Shown here: positions 1 through 8,663 of the stretch, piece after piece
Layout of the letters: every line of letters begins with the position of its first letter
How positions within the stretch are numbered: the first letter of the stretch is position 1
NCBI GenBank assembly: GCA_965199055.1
Contig: CBDAQR010000003.1
Span: forward strand, 1,364,001-1,428,000
Direction of reading: 5' to 3'
DNA length: 64,000 nt
From: CBDAQR01 sp965199055
GTDB taxonomy: Bacteria > Pseudomonadota > Gammaproteobacteria > Pseudomonadales > Halieaceae
Notes under the pieces: model-generated
The model's database searches: none
What the model was told of the DNA's origin: nothing
Seen by the model: only the letters and a program-made list of their open reading frames with translations
Made by a program: the position numbers and the translations under genes

Positions 1-884
1 GCGGCAAAGGCTTCATCCACCGCATCCAGCGGAAATCGGTGAGTGATTAACGCTCGGGCAACTTCCGGGTTCCGGTAGAGCAATTCCCCTGCCTCCTGAA
101 AGTTGCGATAAGGCGCCTTGCAACTATAGGTAGTTGCCGCGATGAGTTCCACTTCCTTCATACAAAACCCGACATTCAGTTCCGCCGGCTCCCAGAATGA
201 ACCCGCCAGACCAACCCGACCCATCGGCCGCACGGCGGTAACGGCCTGCTGCAAGGATGACGTGCTCCCCACAGCATCAATAACCAGGTCATAGTCCTGC
301 CCAAGCTGACAGCGGCCACCCAAAAGCGTCGCCGCTGCGCGTTGCGCTTCGTGCCGAGCGCTAATATCGTAATCAACACCGCGGGACTGCAGAGCGGCTC
401 CGACCGCAAGCCCGATAGGGCCGGCACCGATAACCAGCACTCTATCACCCTGCTGCAGCCTGGAACGGTCAAGTGTATGCACTGCAACGGCAAGCGGCTC
501 AACCAGTGCTGCCGTGGTCATGTCTAATCCGGTGGGGAGTTCCACCAGATTGCCCGCAGGTGCCAGTACATACTCCGCCATGCCGCCGTCAAGGAATACA
601 CCCATGATACGAGCATCAGACTGGCAGTGTTGGCGATGCCCTTCTTCGCAATAGCTGCAGAGTCCACAGCCCAATGTGGGTTCCACGGCGACGGCTCGGC
701 CATCCGGCGCAATTCCGGCAAACTCGTGACCAATAACGTAATCACCGAAGTAGCCGCGTTCCATCATGTGAAGATCTGAGCCACAGATAGACGAAGAAAC
801 CACCTTGACCAATACTCCGTCCCCGCGAGGCTCAGGTACGTCCACCAGGACCGCTTGGTGGTTATCGACTTTAATGGCCTTCAT
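1..884 (-). CDS. Zinc-dependent alcohol dehydrogenase (MDR family), 3' end outside window
   Basis: Reading from an ATG at 884, this frame stays open to the window edge, giving about 294 residues with the C-terminus missing. Medium-chain dehydrogenase marks are visible. The catalytic-zinc cysteine lies in SSICGSDLH near residue 35, followed by GHE in YVIGHEFAG. The structural-zinc lobe has four cysteines in the pattern C-x2-C-x2-C-x7-C. A Rossmann nucleotide-binding loop reads VLVIGAGPIGLAVG. Proteins of this family oxidise alcohols or polyols with NAD(P) in the cytoplasm. The substrate cannot be told. It is the last gene seen in a minus-strand group with ppa-like and phosphotransferase genes. 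Confidence 0.88.
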   Translation of the reverse strand, partial: MKAIKVDNHQAVLVDVPEPRGDGVLVKVVSSSICGSDLHMMERGYFGDYVIGHEFAGIAPDGRAVAVEPTLGCGLCSYCEEGHRQHCQSDARIMGVFLDGGMAEYVLAPAGNLVELPTGLDMTTAALVEPLAVAVHTLDRSRLQQGDRVLVIGAGPIGLAVGAALQSRGVDYDISARHEAQRAAATLLGGRCQLGQDYDLVIDAVGSTSSLQQAVTAVRPMGRVGLAGSFWEPAELNVGFCMKEVELIAATTYSCKAPYRNFQEAGELLYRNPEVARALITHRFPLDAVDEAFA

Positions 885-917
885 GGCTCAGCCTCTCATA
901 GACGGGCGCCCTACTGC

Positions 918-1556
918 CTAGCTCCGAGCCTGCTCGTGCAGATGATCGAAACTCGCCCAATAGTCTTTCTCGGACGCGGCAATCACCTTCAGGGCCTCTT
1001 CGCGGCCGTAGACAAAATCAACCTTGATATCCAGCTCCTTGCCAGGCTGCATCTTGTAGGTGCTGAAGTAATGCTGCAACCGCTCAATCTTAATGTCGGG
1101 TAGATCCGTAATATCCTGGACATCACCCCAGATATTATCGCCCTCCAATACAGCCACGATCTTATCGTCAGCCTCACCACCGTCAATCATCTGGATGCCG
1201 CCCAAGACACGCGCATTGAGGAGAATGTCGGCACGTGTGATGTGTCGCTCAGAGTAGACACAAATATCGAGAGGATCGCCGTCTGCCACATCGGCGTGAG
1301 GACAACGCTTGGCCACTTCCTCACCGCAATAGGTGCGGGGAATGAAACCATATAATGCCGGCGGGCTAGAAGTGGTCCGCTGAGGGCGGTCCACCATCAA
1401 AAAACCCGAAGCCTTGTCGACCTCATATTTAACGACGTCCGCGGGCGTCATTTCGATGTAGACCTGAACCACATCTTCCGGTGCGCCATCCGCGCGTGCC
1501 CGCAGACCGTGCCAGGGGTGCCGGCGCCAGCGATTGAAATCTCGATTGCTATACAT
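918..1556 (-). CDS. ppa: Inorganic pyrophosphatase, soluble family I
   Basis: The 212-residue product hydrolyses pyrophosphate to phosphate in the cytoplasm, pulling biosynthetic reactions forward. The family signature DGDPLD (residues 92-97) supplies the metal-binding aspartates. The substrate-site stretch VVKYEVDK (about 41-48) and the later Asp pair near 130 also fit. The frame is open further upstream to 1856, but that extension overlaps the next gene and has no family similarity. I therefore chose ATG 1556, which matches the usual family length and has a modest AGGAT ribosome site. It sits 91 bases downstream of the phosphotransferase gene. Confidence 0.9.
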   Translation of the reverse strand: MYSNRDFNRWRRHPWHGLRARADGAPEDVVQVYIEMTPADVVKYEVDKASGFLMVDRPQRTTSSPPALYGFIPRTYCGEEVAKRCPHADVADGDPLDICVYSERHITRADILLNARVLGGIQMIDGGEADDKIVAVLEGDNIWGDVQDITDLPDIKIERLQHYFSTYKMQPGKELDIKVDFVYGREEALKVIAASEKDYWASFDHLHEQARS

Positions 1557-1647
1557 GCTTGAATCCTGTTTGGGGATGAAATTTGCGGCGCGAATTGTAC
1601 GTGAATATGCCGCAAATTGCAGGGGATCGCGCGCCATTAGCGCATAT

Positions 1648-2709
1648 TCAAGCGATAGACTCGCGAAGCGCCTCGACAGATTGACTGGATTCCAACGCGA
1701 GATTGAGCCGCTCCATGGTCCGCCGCACATAATTGGACGGCTGCCACTCGTCACCCATGGCCAGGGTTGTGGCTGCGCCGACCCAGACGTAGGCCGTGTG
1801 CCAGCGGAACTCACGCTGCAGCGCTGCCTCATCCACTTGCGCCACGCCCAGCTCACGCAAGGCGTTCAAATAAAACTGGAGCAAGTCTGGAAGGTGTTCG
1901 ACACGATCTTCAGGCGCGGGGGTCCCCGCCAGGAAATAGGCCACATCGCGCATACAACTGGTACGACCCAGCACACCCCAGTCCAGGAATCCGGGTCCGG
2001 CGTCCGGATCGTAGTAGAGGTTGCCATCGTGACAATCCCCATGCACCAAAGTGGGCACCCCCTGATTCCAGAGCGAGTGAATCGCGGCAGTATTTTCGAG
2101 GTAGAGAGAGCCCATTTCAGAAAAGACCGGTGGCATCTCGCTGGCGTGACGCTCCATTGCTCGCTGCACTAACCTGGGGCCCATATCGTGAAACGCAGGC
2201 GGCTTTATCCACGCCAAATCATCCGCGAAACGCGGGCTGGCCCAGAATGCCGCATGCAGACGAGCAAACGCAGACAGCACTTCGCGCAGATAATCTATTG
2301 AATAGCGGCTCGACGCATTACGAAATTGGCAACCGCGGGCTTCGAGATTCTCCAGCACCATAATGTAACGATCACCCGCGTCGTTAAAATCTGCGTAATA
2401 ACAACGCGGAATCGGTATCGGCAGCTCCGCTGAAAGATCACGATAGAAGCGCGACTCCGCACGCCCCATGCCCACGGCTGCAACGAACGCGCGTTGCGTC
2501 TCATCATCCGGCGGCAGCTTGATAAATACCCTGTGCGGCAAGTCACTGTCAGCCGACCATTCCAGCGACAGCAGTAAGCGACCCGTGGTGCCCGCATTAG
2601 CGTCCTCGACCACCACCGAACGCAGTTTTGCATCAGAATCTGGGCCTGCTATGACCTGCGCGAGCCAATCGGCGCTGACCTCGGCTGGCGACAAGGGGAT
2701 GGTAGTCAC
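1648..2709 (-). CDS. APH-fold phosphotransferase family protein
   Basis: This 353-residue protein has the aminoglycoside-phosphotransferase/choline-kinase fold. A candidate ATP-binding lysine lies in VFIKLP (about 64). The catalytic loop is HGDCHDGN (223-230), and a metal-binding Asp lies in FLDWG (about 243). Relatives in environmental bacteria usually sit in lipid, steroid or acyl-CoA catabolism clusters rather than acting in drug resistance, and the dehydrogenase, LLM and crotonase genes nearby fit that. The natural substrate is unknown. Its ATG overlaps the stop of the upstream LLM gene by four bases, suggesting translational coupling. Confidence 0.85.
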   Translation of the reverse strand: MTTIPLSPAEVSADWLAQVIAGPDSDAKLRSVVVEDANAGTTGRLLLSLEWSADSDLPHRVFIKLPPDDETQRAFVAAVGMGRAESRFYRDLSAELPIPIPRCYYADFNDAGDRYIMVLENLEARGCQFRNASSRYSIDYLREVLSAFARLHAAFWASPRFADDLAWIKPPAFHDMGPRLVQRAMERHASEMPPVFSEMGSLYLENTAAIHSLWNQGVPTLVHGDCHDGNLYYDPDAGPGFLDWGVLGRTSCMRDVAYFLAGTPAPEDRVEHLPDLLQFYLNALRELGVAQVDEAALQREFRWHTAYVWVGAATTLAMGDEWQPSNYVRRTMERLNLALESSQSVEALRESIA

Positions 2710-3734
2710 TGCGGCGCCTTCAATTCTGCGATGACACGGGCCGCCGCCTCATCATTGGCGGGATCTGTTGGCATAGGGAACGTGATTCGATCCGTTAGTC
2801 CGGCGTAGCGAGACTTCATTAGCCCGGCAATCTCATCATAAGTCCCACGCGGTACAAACTTATCCAACATATCATCACTGAGTACGCTGGCCATATCCTG
2901 CCAACGACCATCACGGGTAAGGTCCAGCAATTGCTGACCAGTATCCTGCCAGCCAAATAGCTCGAGGCTCGGCCAATACGCCGGTGTGGAGTAGAGAAAA
3001 CCCAACATACTGCGCTGCTTCTCCCACTCTGCAGCCACAGCTGACGCATCCACGCCGGTGGCCACTAGCGGGCCTAACAGCAGGCGGAAGTCTACCCCAG
3101 TGCGCTCTGCACGCTCGAATCCAGCGCGCAGCCGTGGCAGGCACACCTGCTCAATATACTCCGGTGGCGTATTGGTGGGATGGGTAATCATGCCGTCGGC
3201 CACCCTGCCCACCATCCGCGTCATGTCGGGGCCAACGGCGCCGCACAATACAGGGATGTCAGGGTGCTCTATCGGGCCCGGGTTAAAGAAGGGCTGTAGC
3301 TTCGTGAACTGGTAATGCTCGCCGACGAAGTTGAGGCGCTCGCCCGTCTGAAAACTGTGAAAGATCGCTTTTACTGACTGCACATACTCGCGCAACTGGG
3401 GTACCGGTGAATCCCAGCGGGCCGAGTAACGTTGTTCGATATTGGGCTTGATCTGGGTCCCCAGCCCCAGCTCAAACCGGCCCCCGGACATCTTCTGTAG
3501 ATCCCAGCTCGCAATGGCCACCGTCATGGGACTCCTTGGAAAGGCCACAAGCACCCCGGTACCCACTATCAGTGTTTCAGTCGCATTCAACGCCAATGCG
3601 GCAAGCAGCAGCCCATCGTGAATCGCATCCGGCACCTGCAGACCGTCGTAGCCCATCGCTTCCGCTCGCGCGGCATGTGCACCGATGTCACCCGGCCCCA
3701 TGTCTTCCGGCGTAGCAGCAAATACCTGGAACAT
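2706..3734 (-). CDS. LLM-class F420-dependent oxidoreductase (TIGR03617-like)
   Basis: The 342-residue product is a luciferase-like TIM-barrel oxidoreductase. The N-terminus (MFQVFAATPEDMGPGD), the strand GYDGLQVPDAIHDG and the phosphate-loop stretch GRFELGLGTQ resemble the F420-type subgroup. Some gammaproteobacterial members may use FMN instead; the cofactor cannot be decided here. It heads the minus-strand group followed by the phosphotransferase, and is divergent from the MarR gene. The shared intergenic region contains a pseudo-palindrome, so both directions may be controlled by that regulator. Confidence 0.82.
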   Translation of the reverse strand: MFQVFAATPEDMGPGDIGAHAARAEAMGYDGLQVPDAIHDGLLLAALALNATETLIVGTGVLVAFPRSPMTVAIASWDLQKMSGGRFELGLGTQIKPNIEQRYSARWDSPVPQLREYVQSVKAIFHSFQTGERLNFVGEHYQFTKLQPFFNPGPIEHPDIPVLCGAVGPDMTRMVGRVADGMITHPTNTPPEYIEQVCLPRLRAGFERAERTGVDFRLLLGPLVATGVDASAVAAEWEKQRSMLGFLYSTPAYWPSLELFGWQDTGQQLLDLTRDGRWQDMASVLSDDMLDKFVPRGTYDEIAGLMKSRYAGLTDRITFPMPTDPANDEAAARVIAELKAPQ

Positions 3735-3781
3735 ACCTCGACTCCCCTTCCCTATGCCTTTCTTGACGTGCGCATTTAAAC

Positions 3782-3806
3782 AGCTAAACTGATTATAAGT
3801 CTAGCT
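3782..3806. promoter_or_regulatory. Candidate MarR operator (25-bp pseudo-palindrome)
   Basis: Two nine-base arms, AGCTAAACT (3782-3790) and AGTCTAGCT (3798-3806), are inverted copies with a single mismatch, separated by seven bases. The site is AT-rich and lies midway between the divergent LLM (minus) and marR (plus) genes. Size and place fit an autoregulatory MarR-family operator. The assignment is inferred from position. Confidence 0.5.
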
Positions 3807-3843
3807 TATTATATGGCTATCGCAAGCCTGTGGAGCGAACAGC

Positions 3844-4278
3844 GTGAATCTACAACAGGAACTGGGTCAGATAATCATGATGCTGCATGAAGACTTCCAG
3901 CACAGACTCACCGCAGATTTACAGCGCCGGGGCATCGCGGGAATCCGCGCTCGCCACCGCGCCGTATTCCTCCACCTGGGTAGCTTCGGACCCAGCCGCA
4001 GCGTCGATTTAGCCGAGGCAGCCGGAATCCGTCCTCAGTCAATGATGAAAATCATCCACGAACTCGAAGCCTCGGGCTGGCTGGAACGGCGCCCCGATCC
4101 GGCGGACTCACGCGCCAAACTGGTCGATTTTACTGCCCAGGGGAGAAGTTTTATCACCGAGCTGACCCGCTCCACCGAAGCAGTCTGGGATCAATATGCG
4201 AGCCAACTGGGCGAGACAAAAATGACCGTAATTTTTTCCGAACTTCGCAGCTTAATCAAACAAGAGGAATGCGTATGA
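3844..4278 (+). CDS. MarR-family transcriptional regulator
   Basis: A 144-residue winged-helix protein starting at GTG 3844 with GGAGCG upstream. The recognition region SVDLAEAAGIRPQSMMKIIHEL (about 56-77; given as a position, with SMMKII in the recognition helix) is followed by the wing with DPADSRAK, a hallmark of MarR proteins. Such regulators are usually ligand-relieved repressors of the adjacent catabolic genes. Its stop overlaps the following SDR start by four bases, so it is the first gene of a four-gene operon (marR, SDR, crotonase, SDR). Confidence 0.88.
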   Translation: MNLQQELGQIIMMLHEDFQHRLTADLQRRGIAGIRARHRAVFLHLGSFGPSRSVDLAEAAGIRPQSMMKIIHELEASGWLERRPDPADSRAKLVDFTAQGRSFITELTRSTEAVWDQYASQLGETKMTVIFSELRSLIKQEECV

Positions 4279-5120
4279 CCCGACCGGTAGCATTTGTGAG
4301 CGGCGCCAGCCGCGGAATTGGTGCAGAGGCAGCAGTCGCCCTTGCCCAGGCGGGCTACGACCTGGCAATAACCGCTCGAACTCTTCACGACGGCGAGGCC
4401 TACGACCACGCCGGCACCGTCGAGGCCTTCCCTGGCAATCTCTCTGCCACCGCCGCGTTGATTCAAGATAGCGGCGGCAAGGCCCTGTGCTTACAGGCCG
4501 ATATTCTCGACGAGACGGGTTGCGTCGACGCAGCACAGCAGGCAATAGATGAGTTCGGGCGCATCGACCTGCTGTTTAACAATGCCACCTTCCAGGGTGT
4601 CGGCAATATGGTGGCCATCGCCGATCTGGAGCGAGCGCACTTCGACGCCACCTTTCAGGCCAACCTGCACACACCTCTGGCCATCATTCGACAGGTATTA
4701 CCCACTATGCAGGCGCAAGGCTCGGGAACGATTATTAACATGCTCTCGGCTACAGCCGCCATGGATCCTCCTGCGGCGCCCGATGCGGGCGGCTGGGGTT
4801 TCGCGTATGCATCATCCAAGGCGGCCCTGGGCAGACTCGCTGGCTGTTTGCGCGCCGAATACGCTAATCAAGGCCTGCGATTTCTCAATCTGGAACCCGG
4901 CACCGTCATCACCGAAGTCATGCGTCGCGCAGGCCTGGCAGAAGATATTCTAAAATATGCCAGTCCTTGCTCCGCGGCGGCGATCGCCGCCGTCGTTGTG
5001 CAGCTCTGCCAGGACGAAGCAAAACCCGAATGGTGGTCCGACGGCATGCTGCGAGGTCCCGCCATCGCCAAAGCACTAAACTTTTTAGACGTACCCTCCT
5101 ACCTCGGAGAGCCGGCATGA
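4275..5120 (+). CDS. Short-chain dehydrogenase/reductase
   Basis: The 281-residue protein has the SDR cofactor loop SGASRGIG near its N-terminus, the NNAT stabilising motif, and the catalytic Tyr-Lys pair in YASSKAALG. It probably oxidises or reduces a hydroxyl/keto group with NAD(P). I chose ATG 4275 over ATG 4269. The AGAGG ribosome site at 4263-4267 is then seven bases away, and the start forms an ATGA overlap with the marR stop. The insert after the catalytic serine strand (DPPAAPDAGG) is longer than usual. Confidence 0.87.
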   Translation: MTRPVAFVSGASRGIGAEAAVALAQAGYDLAITARTLHDGEAYDHAGTVEAFPGNLSATAALIQDSGGKALCLQADILDETGCVDAAQQAIDEFGRIDLLFNNATFQGVGNMVAIADLERAHFDATFQANLHTPLAIIRQVLPTMQAQGSGTIINMLSATAAMDPPAAPDAGGWGFAYASSKAALGRLAGCLRAEYANQGLRFLNLEPGTVITEVMRRAGLAEDILKYASPCSAAAIAAVVVQLCQDEAKPEWWSDGMLRGPAIAKALNFLDVPSYLGEPA

Positions 5121-5890
5121 ACAAAGTACTACTGGAGAAACGCGACGGTTATGCCGTTATCACCTTGAACCGCCCGGACGAAATGAACGCGCTATCGCGC
5201 GAACTGCGCGAAGATTTTATCGAGGCGATGCAAACCTGTTGCGATGACCCATCACTGCAAGTACTGATAATCACTGGCAACGGACGCGCGTTCTGCGCCG
5301 GATTCGATCTCAAAGAACTCGCCGCATCAGACCAGAATCCTGACGAGGAGGCCGATAATGCAATGGCACGCGCTATGGAGGCCTTCCCCGGCCCGATCAT
5401 CGGTGCCATCAACGGCCATGCCGTAACGGGTGGGTTCGAATTGGCACTGGCCTGTGACATCCTGATTGCCTCTGAGGATGCCCGCTTTGCTGATACTCAT
5501 GCCCGGGTCGGCATTCTACCGGGTTGGGGACTGAGTCAAAAACTACCGCGCTTAATCGGTCTATCACGCGCCCGCGAGGTGTCTTTCACAGGCGCGCCGG
5601 TATTCGCACAACAGGCCTATGATTGGGGTTTGGTCAACCACGTGGTGGGCAGGGACGAACTACTTCCCAAAGCCATGGAGCTCGCCGAAACCATGTGCAA
5701 GAGCGCACCCGGTATGCTCCCCCGCTACAAAGCCCTGATCGATAAAGGCTACAGCATGCCCTACCAGGATGCCCTGGAGTGGGAGGAACAACAGGCCATT
5801 GAGTCGGCAAAACAGGTTATGGCGAGCACCATAGCGCAACGGCGTGAAGGCGTGATGTCCCAGGGCAGGAGCGAGAAAAATGAGCACTAA
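5117..5890 (+). CDS. Enoyl-CoA hydratase/isomerase (crotonase) family protein
   Basis: The 257-residue protein shows both halves of the crotonase oxyanion hole, AFCAGFDLKEL and GHAVTGGFELALACD. The first catalytic glutamate position is kept in GGFELA. The second, equivalent to Glu164 of rat mitochondrial hydratase, appears to be His in FADTHARVGILPGWG, so a classical hydration mechanism is uncertain. ATG 5117 overlaps the SDR stop (ATGA). An upstream extension of the frame runs through the SDR gene and is rejected. Likely role: a step in beta-oxidation-like breakdown of an acyl-CoA. Confidence 0.88.
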   Translation: MNKVLLEKRDGYAVITLNRPDEMNALSRELREDFIEAMQTCCDDPSLQVLIITGNGRAFCAGFDLKELAASDQNPDEEADNAMARAMEAFPGPIIGAINGHAVTGGFELALACDILIASEDARFADTHARVGILPGWGLSQKLPRLIGLSRAREVSFTGAPVFAQQAYDWGLVNHVVGRDELLPKAMELAETMCKSAPGMLPRYKALIDKGYSMPYQDALEWEEQQAIESAKQVMASTIAQRREGVMSQGRSEKNEH

Positions 5891-6650
5891 AGTTGCCCTG
5901 GTGATGGGCGGCGGTGCCGGCACAGGGCGCGCCACGGTAATGGCTTTTGCCCGCGAGGGATATCGAGTGGCATTTACCGACATTAATCCCGAAGGCGGCG
6001 AGGAGACTCTATTACAGCTACAGGCGGCCGGTGGCGAAGGCTTTTTTCAGCAAGCCGATCTTGCGAGCGCAGCTGACAGTCAAGCCGTGATAGATGCCAT
6101 CGCCGAGCGCTATGGCGCACTGCACGCGGTATCCAACAATGCGGCGGCAGGGACCAGGAATCAACCGCTGGTCGACATCAGCGAAGAGGACTGGGATGCG
6201 ACCCACAGCGTGACACTCAAAGGCGTTTGGCTGGCCATGAAGACCCAACTCCCTTTAATAGAGGCCTCCGGCGGTGGAGCCATCGTGAACATAGCCTCTG
6301 TGTCGGGGCTCCGAGGTGAGGCATGGCAAGGTGCTTACGCCGCCGCCAAAGGCGGACTGATTAATCTGGGCAAAACCGCTGCGGTTGAGTATGCCAAGCG
6401 CGGCGTACGTATCAATACGATCTGCCCGGGAGGCATCAATAGTGGCGGCATGGCCTTTTATCTGGACAAGATGCCGGACGACATGCGCGAGCGTGTGCTC
6501 AACTCACATGCCATGGGCCGACTCGCAGAACCTTCCGAGATCGCCGATGCCGCTGTCTACCTCTGCTCTGAGCGAGCCTCTTTCATTACCGGTCACGACC
6601 TGGTGGTCGACGGCGGTGTGCTAGTGCGCTCCAATGTCTTGGAGTTGTGA
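5880..6650 (+). CDS. Short-chain dehydrogenase/reductase
   Basis: A 256-residue classical SDR. The loop GGGAGTGRA replaces the common TGxxxGIG form, NNAA follows, and the active site is YAAAKGG. The C-terminal FITGHDLVVDGG is typical of 3-oxoacyl-reductase-like SDRs. The start overlaps the crotonase gene by eleven bases, with AGGAGCGAG as ribosome site. It closes the marR operon and may oxidise the hydroxyacyl product of the crotonase. Confidence 0.88.
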   Translation: MSTKVALVMGGGAGTGRATVMAFAREGYRVAFTDINPEGGEETLLQLQAAGGEGFFQQADLASAADSQAVIDAIAERYGALHAVSNNAAAGTRNQPLVDISEEDWDATHSVTLKGVWLAMKTQLPLIEASGGGAIVNIASVSGLRGEAWQGAYAAAKGGLINLGKTAAVEYAKRGVRINTICPGGINSGGMAFYLDKMPDDMRERVLNSHAMGRLAEPSEIADAAVYLCSERASFITGHDLVVDGGVLVRSNVLEL

Positions 6651-6658
6651 GTCACCCC

Positions 6659-7411
6659 CTACCAAGGCAGGGCTTCACCCTTAAAGTCGTAATAGCGGCC
6701 ATTGTCATCCTGGCTGAGCCCGGCGATGACATTGAATAAGCCGGTTGAACTCTCCAGCGTGGTGATATTCCCCTGCCCTGAATTCATATCGGTCTTCACA
6801 TAGCCCGGATGCAACACCACGAAGGTATAGCCTCGCTCAGCGAATTCCAAAGCCAAGGTGCTGTTCATCATGTTCAGTGCAGATTTACTGGCGCGGTAGC
6901 CGATGCAACAGCCCCAGTTCCTCTCGATGCTACCCATCACAGAACTGATATTGACCACGGTCTTGCCCTGGCCAGCCTCGAGGTTAGGTAACAGGGCCTG
7001 CGTGACGCGCAAGGGTCCAAGGCTGTTGACGTCAAGCACCCCATGCAACTGATCCACATCCAGCGAGGCAAAGTCCTTGCTGTTATGGCCAATAATACCC
7101 GCGTTGTTGACCACGATATCGATAGGAGTGCCCTGCAGGCGTTTTGCCAGCGCTGTCGCGCTCTCCTGGCTGCTAACGTCAAGCTGCTCTACCTGTGCGC
7201 CTGCGGCGCGCAAGGCATCCGCGGCAGCCGGCTTGCGCGCAGTACCAATCACCGTATAGCCACCTTTAATGAACTGTTCGCTCAGCGCCAGGCCGATCCC
7301 GCGGTTAGCGCCAGTAATCAGTACCGTACCTTTGGCATCCGCAGACTGCGCGGACGCGATGGGCAATAAGAGGCATAAGCCAAGAAACAGAAGTCCTAAT
7401 CGATTGTTCAT
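6659..7411 (-). CDS. SDR-family oxidoreductase with apparent signal peptide
   Basis: The 250-residue protein begins with a charged-hydrophobic leader ending in LPIASAQSADA, a good Sec signal with a cleavage site near residue 23. A normal SDR follows: ITGANRGIGLA, NNAGI, and YRASKSALN as active site. Start ATG 7411 has AAGGAGAAT upstream; the frame extends further but without support. If exported, it would be unusual because NAD(P) is scarce in the periplasm. A membrane anchor or periplasmic cofactor binding are alternatives. It converges on the marR operon and is divergent from the SnoaL-like gene. Confidence 0.82.
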   Translation of the reverse strand: MNNRLGLLFLGLCLLLPIASAQSADAKGTVLITGANRGIGLALSEQFIKGGYTVIGTARKPAAADALRAAGAQVEQLDVSSQESATALAKRLQGTPIDIVVNNAGIIGHNSKDFASLDVDQLHGVLDVNSLGPLRVTQALLPNLEAGQGKTVVNISSVMGSIERNWGCCIGYRASKSALNMMNSTLALEFAERGYTFVVLHPGYVKTDMNSGQGNITTLESSTGLFNVIAGLSQDDNGRYYDFKGEALPW

Positions 7412-7484
7412 GCCATTATTCTCCTTGCGGCATCCCGTTGATTTGTTACATTCGACCCAGCTTAGCAAACTTACGGATAACAAT

Positions 7485-7892
7485 ATGGATAAAGATCACG
7501 CGCCCTGGGAGCTCGCCCACGAATATGCCCGCTGTATGGATGACCGCAGTTTCGATGAACTGGATACCATCATGCTTGAAGAGGTCGTCGTGGCCGCTCC
7601 AGAATTTGAGTGCAATGGGCTGGCCGCATTTAAGGAACAGGTGCAACTGCTGCACAACTACAGCGGCACCATGCACCTGGTGGGCAATCAGCGCGGCAAG
7701 TGGGACGGCGATAGCTACCAGGGAGAAACCTACTGCGTGGCGACACACATCTATGAGCAGGATGGCGTGGGTCGCAAGTGGGAGGTCGGCATACGATACA
7801 AGGACGATATCGTCAAAACCGATGGCGGTTTCAAGTACAGCCGTCGCTATCTCGATATCATCTGGTCTTCAGATATCGCTCTGAATAGCTAG
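7485..7892 (+). CDS. SnoaL/NTF2-like fold protein
   Basis: A 135-residue protein starting at ATG 7485. The opening PWELAHEYARCMDDRSFDEL and the later aromatic-rich strands (GKWDGDSYQGETYCVATHIY) resemble the SnoaL_4/NTF2-like fold, used by isomerases, dehydratases and small ligand-binding proteins. The frame opens earlier, inside the divergent SDR gene, but that part is not family-like. Function is not known. Neighbouring Rieske and SDR genes suggest a role in the same catabolic route. Confidence 0.75.
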   Translation: MDKDHAPWELAHEYARCMDDRSFDELDTIMLEEVVVAAPEFECNGLAAFKEQVQLLHNYSGTMHLVGNQRGKWDGDSYQGETYCVATHIYEQDGVGRKWEVGIRYKDDIVKTDGGFKYSRRYLDIIWSSDIALNS

Positions 7893-7914
7893 ATCGGTCC
7901 ATTATTGTCTTAAG

Positions 7915-8535
7915 CTAGTTCGACAGGATCATCGCGCGCTGAATGCGTAGCAGAAGCGATTTCTGACGCTCGATATTCTCCGCATCTCGCAGATCGCCTG
8001 TCGCCATGCAGGCGAAAGCTTTCTGCGACAGGAAATAGCCGGTACTGAGATTGAACATCGCGATGGTCTGAATGGCCAAAGCAGCTCGGTCAACGCGCTC
8101 GAAACCCAGGGCATCCATCATTTCCATTGCCTCAGAGAACAGACGTTCCAACCAGTTGGCCATCAGTTGATTGCCCTCGGAATCTTCCCCGCCATCGCGA
8201 AGCGCTTGTTGAAAGAGTGCCGCCATGGAGGGGTGCTCTAGCAATAGGTCTGTCATCACAGCCGGTAATTGTGCGTAACCACGCAGGCCATCAGGCTGGT
8301 CAAGTTGATGCTGCATGGCTTCGAGCATAGGCTGCAACGCGCGATCCAGAACAGCCCCGTAGAGCTCCCTTTTGTTGCCGAAATAGTTATACAACCCCGG
8401 CTCGCGAATCCCGGCGCCAGTGGCAATTTCCCGCAGCGACACTCCATCAAAACCCCGTTGCGCAAATAAATCTTCTGCAACATCCAGGATGCGACTGGCG
8501 GTTCGCTCACCCTTGGTCAGCTCTGCTTGCTTCAT
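7915..8535 (-). CDS. TetR-family transcriptional regulator
   Basis: A 206-residue protein with an N-terminal TetR DNA-binding domain: ILDVAEDLFAQRGFDG, then the recognition helix region SLREIATGAGIREPGLYNYF and FGNKRELY. The C-terminal ligand domain is unspecific. It is divergent from the Rieske oxygenase operon across a very AT-rich 128-base gap (8536-8663). It is therefore the likely local repressor of those genes and of itself. No clear palindrome stood out in that gap. Confidence 0.88.
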   Translation of the reverse strand: MKQAELTKGERTASRILDVAEDLFAQRGFDGVSLREIATGAGIREPGLYNYFGNKRELYGAVLDRALQPMLEAMQHQLDQPDGLRGYAQLPAVMTDLLLEHPSMAALFQQALRDGGEDSEGNQLMANWLERLFSEAMEMMDALGFERVDRAALAIQTIAMFNLSTGYFLSQKAFACMATGDLRDAENIERQKSLLLRIQRAMILSN

Positions 8536-8663
8536 TTAATTAACAAATACTCAATAATTACGCGCATATTTTGAACTAATATCGTCATATTCGGTTATTT
8601 TCTGGAAATAGTCTATTTCATGTGCAATATTTATTAATAATTGATAATTTTTGAGCAAACATA

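Noticed and set aside
918..1856. 312-residue version of the pyrophosphatase
   Set aside because: The extra 100 N-terminal residues overlap the phosphotransferase gene in another frame and have no family similarity.
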